This document shows positions 1-4,901 of a stretch of 7,551 nt of DNA, piece by piece; positions within the stretch are counted from its first letter, which is position 1, and every line of letters starts with the position of its first letter. A program made the position numbers and the translations under genes. The notes beneath the pieces are model-generated. The model was given only the letters and a program-made list of their open reading frames with translations. It was not told where the DNA came from and did no database searches. The stretch lies in assembly GCA_015484715.1 (NCBI GenBank), contig WFUY01000359.1, positions 1 through 7,551 of the forward strand, given 5' to 3'. This stretch comes from Thermoflexales bacterium (GTDB lineage Bacteria; Chloroflexota; Anaerolineae; S140-20).

Positions 1-13
1 GTATAAGAGACAG
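1..13. other. Residual Nextera/Tn5 adapter (mosaic end)
   Basis: The first 13 bases, GTATAAGAGACAG, equal the 3' part of the Tn5 mosaic-end/Nextera transposase adapter. This is untrimmed library sequence and not part of the organism. It directly abuts the fold-back at 14-99, so both probably come from one chimeric read end. Confidence 0.93.
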
Positions 14-99
14 TGCCTCAGCAGGTGGGGCTCAGCGATGGACGGGCCGTCCCTGTCGCAGGAAGGCCCGCCCATCGCTGAGCCCCACCTGCTGAGGCA
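14..99. repeat. Terminal fold-back inverted repeat, probable library artefact
   Basis: Bases 14-48 are the reverse complement of 65-99 with one mismatch (A42 against C71), giving 35-nt arms around a 16-nt loop (49-64). The repeat begins exactly where the adapter ends. The 65-99 arm continues the transporter reading frame sensibly, while the 14-41 arm adds only a short tail and a stop. This fits a DNA end that snapped back on a GGCCCG microhomology and was extended by copying itself. The mismatch suggests that genuine sequence reaches roughly position 42 before copying began. A real cruciform is possible but unlikely next to an adapter. Confidence 0.85.
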
Positions 100-1660
100 C
101 CCGGATCACGTGCAGGGCGAAGAGTTCCCCGTCGTTGGCCAAAGCCAGCAGGGCTCCCAGGCGGGCCATCTGGCGGGCCTGGGCCTCGTTGGCGACGGGC
201 AGCAGGACCGAGTACTCCCGGGTGGCGATCGTCTCCTCCAGCAGGATGGTGTCCGCCTCTTTGGCCGCTTCCTGCACGGCTCCGTGACGCTGGTAGACGA
301 AGGCCCCCAACGCCATCCAGGTCAGCGTCGCCCCCCAGGCGATGGGGCTCAGCCGAAAGAGGCTGACCGCCAGTCCCAGCTGGATGGCGATGGCCAGGTA
401 CTGCAGCCAAGGCACCAGCGGCGCTCGGAAGGGGCGGGGCAGATCAGGATGAGTTTTGCGCAGGCGGATCAGGGTGTAGTTGATCGTCAGGAAGAGGAGC
501 AGGAAGGTGATCGAGGCTCCCGAGGCCACATCTTCGATGGGGAGGAAGAGGGCCATCACCAGGATCAACAGCCCGCTCAGCCAGATGGCCCAGTGGGGGG
601 TGCGGTTGCGGGGGTGGATGCGTCCGAAGAGGGCCGGCAGGTCCCCCTCCCGTCCCATCGCGAAGGAAACGCGGCTGCTGGAGTAGATGGTCGCGTTCAT
701 CGCCGAGGTGGTCGAAGCCAGCCCTCCCAGGATGATGATCAACGCACCATAGGGCATAATCGCCCGCGCCGTCTCGATCATCGCCCGTTCCCCCTTCTCA
801 CCCAGGTAGACCCAGTTGGGCAGGCCGGTGTTCTGAACCAGCGCCCCGATGGAGACGAAGCCCACCAGAAGGTAGATGAAGACCACGACGATGATGGAGA
901 TGAAGATGGCCAGGGGGACGTTGCGCCCTGGGTTCTTCACCTCTTCGCCGCTCTGGGCGATGATCTCGTAGCCTTCGAAGGCGATATAGGTGAGCCCCAT
1001 AGCAATGAGGACGCCCAGGATACCGTGGGGCAGCGGCTCGGCCAGGAAGTTATCCTGCCAGTTGGGCATATTGATCATCGCCCGCAGGCCAAAGCCTGCC
1101 ATCGTCAGGAGCACGATGATCTTGAAGGTGGTGATGACGTTGCCCACCGCCCCCGTCTCCGAGGCTCCTCGGTAGTTGATGAAGGTGAAGATGAGGGCGG
1201 AGAGGACGGCGAAGCCTTTGACCGCCACCTCCTCCCCGCTCAGCCCCATCAAGAGGTGCGTCTGGGCCCATCCGACACCCGCCATCTTGGTCAACTCGAC
1301 GAAGAAGGTGCCGAAGAGGATGGCGTAGAAGCCGCAGGCCACCGAGTTGGAGAACCAGGAGAGCCAACCGGCATAGAATCCGTAGATGCGGGGCAGGCCA
1401 GCCTTCACCCAGGCGTAGCTGCCGCCGGCCTGGGGGTAGGCTGCCCCCAGCTCCGCATAGGTCATCCCTGTCAGGGAGGCCACAAGCCCGTTGAAAAAGA
1501 AGGCCAGGAGGAGGCCCACAGGGCCGGCCTCACCGGCTGCGATACCCGTCAAGCCGAAGATGCCGGCACCGATCATCGCCCCGATGCCGATCATCGTCAC
1601 GTCGAGGAGGCCCAGCCCTCGGCTTAGGGTGACTGCAAAGCGACGAGCGTTGGTAGCCAT
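32..1660 (-). CDS. APC-superfamily amino acid transporter fused to UspA domain (3' end lost)
   Basis: This is an inner-membrane secondary transporter of the amino acid-polyamine-cation superfamily. Residues 16-39 form TM1 with the glycine-rich unwound motif GIGAMIGAGIF (25-35). The TM6 region carries YIAFEGYE around 228, as in LeuT-fold carriers. About twelve hydrophobic segments end near residue 455. From about 480 a beta strand (REYSVLLPVAN) and an ALHVIRVP strand open a UspA-like domain, which usually adds well over 100 residues, so the protein is truncated. The stop at 32-34 lies in the fold-back arm, and the last few residues are artefactual. I chose the ATG at 1660 because AAAGGA (1668-1673) sits 7 nt upstream. 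The ATG at 1723 overlaps the likely -10 box. The gene is divergent from the CysM-like gene. Family is sure; substrate is unknown. Confidence 0.9.
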   Translation of the reverse strand: MATNARRFAVTLSRGLGLLDVTMIGIGAMIGAGIFGLTGIAAGEAGPVGLLLAFFFNGLVASLTGMTYAELGAAYPQAGGSYAWVKAGLPRIYGFYAGWLSWFSNSVACGFYAILFGTFFVELTKMAGVGWAQTHLLMGLSGEEVAVKGFAVLSALIFTFINYRGASETGAVGNVITTFKIIVLLTMAGFGLRAMINMPNWQDNFLAEPLPHGILGVLIAMGLTYIAFEGYEIIAQSGEEVKNPGRNVPLAIFISIIVVVFIYLLVGFVSIGALVQNTGLPNWVYLGEKGERAMIETARAIMPYGALIIILGGLASTTSAMNATIYSSSRVSFAMGREGDLPALFGRIHPRNRTPHWAIWLSGLLILVMALFLPIEDVASGASITFLLLFLTINYTLIRLRKTHPDLPRPFRAPLVPWLQYLAIAIQLGLAVSLFRLSPIAWGATLTWMALGAFVYQRHGAVQEAAKEADTILLEETIATREYSVLLPVANEAQARQMARLGALLALANDGELFALHVIRVPQQVGLSDGRAFLRQGRPVHR

Positions 1661-1667
1661 AGGTATA

Positions 1668-1673
1668 TCCTTT
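1668..1673 (-). promoter_or_regulatory. Ribosome binding site of the transporter gene
   Basis: Read on the minus strand this is AAAGGA, 7 nt before the ATG at 1660. No comparable site precedes the upstream in-frame ATG at 1723, so this site decides the start and removes 21 residues from the longest reading frame. Confidence 0.7.
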
Positions 1674-1721
1674 CTTGGTCCCTTCAGTGCTTCAAGAATG
1701 GTTGCCCGACAGAACGGATTC

Positions 1722-1750
1722 ATTCTACCTCACCCTCTCCAACTGAGCAA
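1722..1750 (-). promoter_or_regulatory. Candidate sigma70-type promoter for the transporter
   Basis: On the minus strand TTGCTC (1745-1750) is followed after 17 nt by TAGAAT (1722-1727). The -10 box has one mismatch to consensus and the -35 keeps only TTG. Transcription would begin near 1715, downstream of the ATG at 1723 but upstream of the RBS-backed ATG at 1660. The site lies back to back with the plus-strand promoter, only 14 nt away. Confidence 0.45.
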
Positions 1751-1764
1751 CCCCCCTCTCGGAC

Positions 1765-1793
1765 TTGACACATTCGGCCAAACCCGGTATACT
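1765..1793 (+). promoter_or_regulatory. Strong sigma70-type promoter for the cysM-like unit
   Basis: TTGACA (1765-1770, perfect -35) and TATACT (1788-1793, one mismatch to TATAAT) are separated by exactly 17 bp. Transcription should start near 1800, leaving about 300 nt untranslated before the cysM-like start at 2104. This is the best promoter in the window. No operator palindrome overlaps it that I can see. Confidence 0.75.
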
Positions 1794-1799
1794 TGGAAA

Positions 1800-2103
1800 A
1801 AATCTAACCTCCATCATCGGAATTGTGACCTCAGGAGGATGGTTTATGGGATGCCAGTGCACCTGTCTCAAGCGGAGGCAATGATCCGCTGCGTCAGGTG
1901 AATGCCGTGCCAGGGTACAAGGCTGAGCCGACTGACGTGGGCGGCATTGCCTCCGCGAAGGAACAAGCGCTCCACCGTTCCCATCTGTCGCTCTGTCGGT
2001 TGCCCACCTGTCGGCGCTCGACTCCCTCCCCCGGCGAGAGGGGAAAGAACGAGATGTCGGTCATCCTGCCCCAAAGACGATGACGCGAAGAAAGGAGAAG
2101 CCG
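1800..2103 (+). promoter_or_regulatory. Long 5' leader of the cysM-like gene with competing RNA folds
   Basis: No convincing gene lies in this stretch. Fold A is a local hairpin: CACCTG 1860-1865 with CAGGTG 1895-1900, and inside it AGCGGA 1871-1876 with TCCGCT 1885-1890. Fold B is a perfect 12-bp pairing of 1872-1883 (GCGGAGGCAATG) with 1945-1956, enclosing CGTCAG 1892-1897 with CTGACG 1932-1937. The two share bases and exclude each other, as in riboswitches and attenuators. The last part (1960-2045) is pyrimidine-rich, with three CTGTCG copies and a small hairpin, 2024-2028 with 2038-2042. I see no T-box, SAM, TPP or cobalamin core, and no U-tract terminator. Folding was done by eye. Confidence 0.4.
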
Positions 2104-3135
2104 ATGTACCCCTGGCCTTTCAAGAAACGAAACGATAGGTCTCCCTTCGGAGTTGATCTTTTCGACCTGGTTGGAAATACGCCGCTGTTACGGTTGGATG
2201 GCTTGTTGCCGGAGCCCTCGGCCGTCCATCTGTACGCCAAGGCCGAGTGGTTCAACCCAGGCGGTTCGGTAAAGGACCGACCGGCCCGTCAGATGATCCT
2301 GGAGGCGGAGCGGTCGGGTCAGTTGACCCCCGACAAGGTGCTGCTAGATGCCACTTCAGGCAACATGGGGATCGCCTACGCGATGTTCGCCGCTGCCCGG
2401 GGATACCGGGTCAAGCTGGTGATCCCTCGCAATGCCAGCGTTGAGCGCATCCGCATCCTGCAGGCTTATGGTGCGGAACTGGTCTTCTCGGACCCGATGG
2501 AAGGGACCGATGGCGCGATCCGCCTGGTGCACCAGATCTATGAAGCGGACCCGGACCGCTACTTCTACCCCGATCAGTACAACAACCCGGCGAATCCCCG
2601 GGCCCACTACGAGACGACGGGAGTAGAGGTCTGGGAGCAGACCCGAGGAGAGGTGACTCACTTTGTGGCGGGACTGGGCACCGGCGGCACGCTGACCGGC
2701 ACCGGCCGTCGGCTGCGGGAGTACAATCCCCAGATCCGTCTCATCGCCGTCCAGCCCGACTCCCCCTTCCACGGTCTGGAAGGGCTGAAACATATGGAGA
2801 CGGCCATCGTCCCCGGCGTCTACGACCCCGATCTGGTGGACGAGGTCGTCACCGTTCGTACCGAGGACGCCTACGCGATGGTCCGACGGCTGGCTCGAGA
2901 GAGGGGGCTCTTCGTAGGCATCTCCAGTGGTGCTGCGGTGGTGGCAGCCCTTCAGGTCGCTCGCCGGGTGCGTTCTGGCGTCATCGTCACCATCCTCCCG
3001 GATAGCGGCGTCAAGTACCTCAGCGAGTCCTTCTGGGATGAAGAGCCCCGGTGGGGGTATGAGGAGAGAGAGGTTAACGAACTGGAGACCGCAGGCCAGG
3101 TCCCTTCGATGGTAGCCCACGCTCGAGCCCGTTGA
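2104..3135 (+). CDS. cysM: PLP-dependent cysteine synthase, CysM/O-phosphoserine sulfhydrylase-like
   Basis: This is a cytoplasmic fold-type II PLP enzyme of 343 aa that probably replaces the phosphate or acetate of an activated serine with sulfide or a carrier-bound sulfur to make cysteine. Key parts: VGNTPLLRL near residue 24; NPGGSVKDR (51-59) with Schiff-base lysine K57; asparagine loop TSGNMG (84-89, usually TSGNTG); phosphate-binding GTGGT (192-196); GISSGAA around 274; and DSG (300-302) with a serine at the usual pyridine-nitrogen site. The stretches NPANPRAHYETTG, THFVAGLGTGGTLTGTGR and DSGVKYLSE recall mycobacterial CysM more than CysK. I chose the ATG at 2104 because AAAGGAG (2091-2097) lies 6 nt upstream. 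An in-frame ATG at 2080 lacks such a site. The Mec-like gene follows 63 nt later. The donor and acceptor preference is inferred. A cystathionine beta-synthase-like role is the alternative. Confidence 0.88.
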   Translation: MYPWPFKKRNDRSPFGVDLFDLVGNTPLLRLDGLLPEPSAVHLYAKAEWFNPGGSVKDRPARQMILEAERSGQLTPDKVLLDATSGNMGIAYAMFAAARGYRVKLVIPRNASVERIRILQAYGAELVFSDPMEGTDGAIRLVHQIYEADPDRYFYPDQYNNPANPRAHYETTGVEVWEQTRGEVTHFVAGLGTGGTLTGTGRRLREYNPQIRLIAVQPDSPFHGLEGLKHMETAIVPGVYDPDLVDEVVTVRTEDAYAMVRRLARERGLFVGISSGAAVVAALQVARRVRSGVIVTILPDSGVKYLSESFWDEEPRWGYEEREVNELETAGQVPSMVAHARAR

Positions 3136-3198
3136 AGTCGTTGCGACTCCTGGTCTGCCTAGCGCGTCGCAGTCTGAAGCCAAGGAGAGGAGTTCAAA

Positions 3199-3639
3199 AT
3201 GAGGATCGCAATTCATCCCAAGGAGCGACAGGCCATCGCCCGTTACGGCGAGGCCGCCTATCCCGGTAGAGGATACGGTCTGTTGCTAGGGCGCAGCGGT
3301 GAGAACGGCTCCCACGAGGTGATCGAACTGCTGCCCTGGGAGCAGAGTCGGACCTCCCAGGAGCACGAGATGATCCCTTTCACAGAAGAGATGTTGCGCC
3401 AGGCTGAGGAGATGGCTCGGCAGAAGGGGCTGGAGGTGATCGGCTTCTTCCAGTCCAATCCCGACTATCCGGCGCGCCCCTCCATCCAGCACCGGCGACA
3501 GGCCCTACCCCGTTACAGCTACGTGATCGTGGGGGTGCGCAAGGGCCGGGCCCATGAGCTGACCGCCTGGCGGCTCTCGGACGACCGCTCGGCCTTCCAT
3601 CAAATTGACATCCGTCTGCCCGATAGCGGAAAGGCCTGA
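3199..3639 (+). CDS. JAMM/MPN (Mec-like, M67 family) protein lacking metal ligands
   Basis: This 146-aa single-domain cytoplasmic protein aligns with Mec-type JAMM hydrolases, which in Mycobacterium release cysteine from the CysO carrier. Landmarks are YPGRGYGLLLG (21-31), VIGFFQSNPDYPARPS (80-95), YSYVIVGV (106-113) and ELTAWRL near 120. Active relatives have Y-P-x-E before the GLLLG strand and H-S-H-P...P-S-x-x-D for zinc. Here the glutamate is R24, the two histidines are Q85 and N87, and the aspartate is H98, while S86, P88, P94 and S95 remain. With four catalytic positions changed and the frame intact, it is probably a pseudoenzyme that binds a partner rather than a hydrolase. SD GAGGAG (3187-3192) sits 6 nt before the ATG. 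It lies 63 nt after the CysM-like gene with no terminator between, so cotranscription is likely. Its role is inferred. Confidence 0.87.
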   Translation: MRIAIHPKERQAIARYGEAAYPGRGYGLLLGRSGENGSHEVIELLPWEQSRTSQEHEMIPFTEEMLRQAEEMARQKGLEVIGFFQSNPDYPARPSIQHRRQALPRYSYVIVGVRKGRAHELTAWRLSDDRSAFHQIDIRLPDSGKA

Positions 3640-3676
3640 GCCCCTCGCGGGCGGACTCTCTCAACGAGCGAAGCGG

Positions 3677-3714
3677 AAGCGATGAGGAGCACGGGAACCG
3701 TGCTCCTCTCGCTT
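3677..3714 (+). terminator. Hairpin terminator after the cysM/Mec-like unit
   Basis: An 11-bp perfect stem (3684-3694 with 3698-3708) closes a GAA loop. It is extended by 6 bp (3677-3682 with 3709-3714) across a single bulged T3683. Only a short T run follows (CTTTCC), so it is not a textbook intrinsic terminator. Its place, 38 nt after the stop of the Mec-like gene and before the next promoter region, supports termination or 3'-end protection. Confidence 0.6.
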
Positions 3715-3738
3715 TCCAACAAAAATCTAACGCTTTTC

Positions 3739-3766
3739 TTGCACCGCCCTAACCAAAGTGTGCTAT
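3739..3766 (+). promoter_or_regulatory. Weak candidate promoter for the crtC-like unit
   Basis: TTGCAC (3739-3744) is followed after 16 nt by TGCTAT (3761-3766). The -35 is fair and the -10 poor. Position is the main support: it lies between the hairpin and the next gene. A start near 3773 would exclude the ATG at 3771 as initiator. Confidence 0.25.
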
Positions 3767-3787
3767 CCATATGAGGACCAGCTTGCC

Positions 3788-3794
3788 GGGGAGG
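3788..3794 (+). promoter_or_regulatory. Ribosome binding site deciding the crtC-like start
   Basis: GGGGAGG lies 9 nt before an in-frame GTG (3804) and 15 nt before an ATG (3810). The longest-frame ATG at 3771 has no purine-rich site upstream. This favours GTG 3804, with ATG 3810 second. Confidence 0.5.
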
Positions 3795-3803
3795 ATTGAA
3801 GAC

Positions 3804-4901
3804 GTGGATATGGCTGTATCCGATGCTTATCGTCAGCTTTTCCCCAAGGGTGAATCGTCAGAACCCTATCGGCCGGCCGAGGACGGGGACCACTACACGG
3901 CTGTCCCTGACTTCTTCGAGTGGTGGTACTTCGATGTGGCCCTGGACGATGGCAGCCACCTGGTCGCCGTGCTCCACTCCTCCCTCTACAACGTCGCCGA
4001 CCACAAGCCCACGGTAGACCTGCGCTACTACCCCCGGCGGGGGCAGCCCGTCGTCGCCATCGGTCGTTACCGCCGGTCCGATTACCGCGCTGCTTCCGAC
4101 CGCTGTCAGGTGCAGATCGCGGCCTGCCAGGTTGAGGACCTGGGCGACCGCTACCGGCTCTCCCTTCTGGAGGGGCCGCTGGCTGCTGAGCTGACCTTCT
4201 GGCCTCGACTCTCCGGCTGGCGGGCCGGCACGGGACATCTCTTCTTCGACCCGGATACCGGTCGTTACTTTGACTGGATTGTGCCGCTGCCCCGAGCCCA
4301 CGTCGAAGGCGTCCTCTCGGTGCGCGGCGAATCCCGTCCGGTGGTGGGGCAGGGCTACCACGACCACAACTGGGGGAACCTCTACCTGCCGGCCGCCTTC
4401 CGGGGCTGGACCTGGGGCCGTGCCCAACTGGGAGCGTGGACCGTCATCTTCGGCGACGTCGTGGGCCGTGGCGAGCCCGCGCCTCACGTGACCCCTTTCT
4501 ACCTAGCCCGCGACGACACAGTCCTGCTTTCCACCGACCGCATCCAGGTGCAAGCGGAGACGTGGCTCCGTGAGCCCCGCACCGGCGCCCGCTACCCTCG
4601 CGTCCTGACGGTGCAGACGCTGGAAGGGCCGACGGTCACCCTGACCCTGACCGCCCGGCGCGCGTTGGAGGCCCTGCACTTCGCCGCGCCCCGCCTTCGG
4701 TTGACCCGGCTCCCCCGAGGGCGTGGCCTGACGGAGCTGGCCTATTACCTCGCCCAGCCCCTTCCCGGGCTCGGTCCGTGGATAGGCCGCCTGCTGGGCC
4801 GGGCCACCTACCTGCGCTGGCTGGCCGATGGTCATCTCATCTCTCCCGATCTGAAGGTGCATGCCTATGGCGAGATGCTCTACGAGGTGATGATCCTATG
4901 A
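3804..4901 (+). CDS. CrtC/AttH-like lipocalin-fold protein (carotenoid 1,2-hydratase family)
   Basis: This protein of about 365 aa has no signal peptide or membrane segment. It carries the two hallmarks of the CrtC/AttH family: EWWYFD near the N-terminus (39-44) and GYHDHNWGN (D187-G191) in the middle, the latter holding the acidic residue thought to act in hydroxyneurosporene synthase. The body between and after is beta-rich, as expected for two lipocalin-like barrels. Family members hydrate terminal double bonds of carotenoids, but many distant members act on other lipids or have no known substrate, and no carotenoid gene is nearby, so I do not assign hydratase activity. The start is uncertain: GTG 3804 has the best Shine-Dalgarno spacing, while ATG 3810 and ATG 3771 are alternatives. 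The stop overlaps the next start as ATGA, implying translational coupling to the secreted protein downstream. Confidence 0.8.
   Translation: MDMAVSDAYRQLFPKGESSEPYRPAEDGDHYTAVPDFFEWWYFDVALDDGSHLVAVLHSSLYNVADHKPTVDLRYYPRRGQPVVAIGRYRRSDYRAASDRCQVQIAACQVEDLGDRYRLSLLEGPLAAELTFWPRLSGWRAGTGHLFFDPDTGRYFDWIVPLPRAHVEGVLSVRGESRPVVGQGYHDHNWGNLYLPAAFRGWTWGRAQLGAWTVIFGDVVGRGEPAPHVTPFYLARDDTVLLSTDRIQVQAETWLREPRTGARYPRVLTVQTLEGPTVTLTLTARRALEALHFAAPRLRLTRLPRGRGLTELAYYLAQPLPGLGPWIGRLLGRATYLRWLADGHLISPDLKVHAYGEMLYEVMIL

Noticed and set aside
38..1627. 529-codon open frame on the plus strand opposite the transporter
   Set aside because: Its translation is rich in Asp, Gln, Gly and His without domain character. 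It is the high-GC antisense shadow of the APC gene, whose membrane segments and motifs are clear.
1800..2103. Known riboswitch or T-box in the leader
   Set aside because: I found no T-box AGGGTGGNACCGCG core and no SAM, TPP, cobalamin or c-di-GMP signature. Only an unclassified structured candidate is kept.
1898..2138. Small plus-strand frames in the leader (candidate leader peptide or CysO)
   Set aside because: They have no RBS, no GG C-terminus, no ThiS-like beta pattern, and no run of Cys codons to suggest attenuation.
3136..3198. Hairpins between the two cysteine genes (AGTCG/CGACT and TGCGAC 3142-3147 with GTCGCA 3166-3171)
   Set aside because: The stems are 5-6 bp with no T tract, too weak to call a terminator or processing site.
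2356..3216. 286-codon minus-strand frame over the cysM-like gene
   Set aside because: It is antisense to a gene with intact PLP motifs and shows no family features or RBS.
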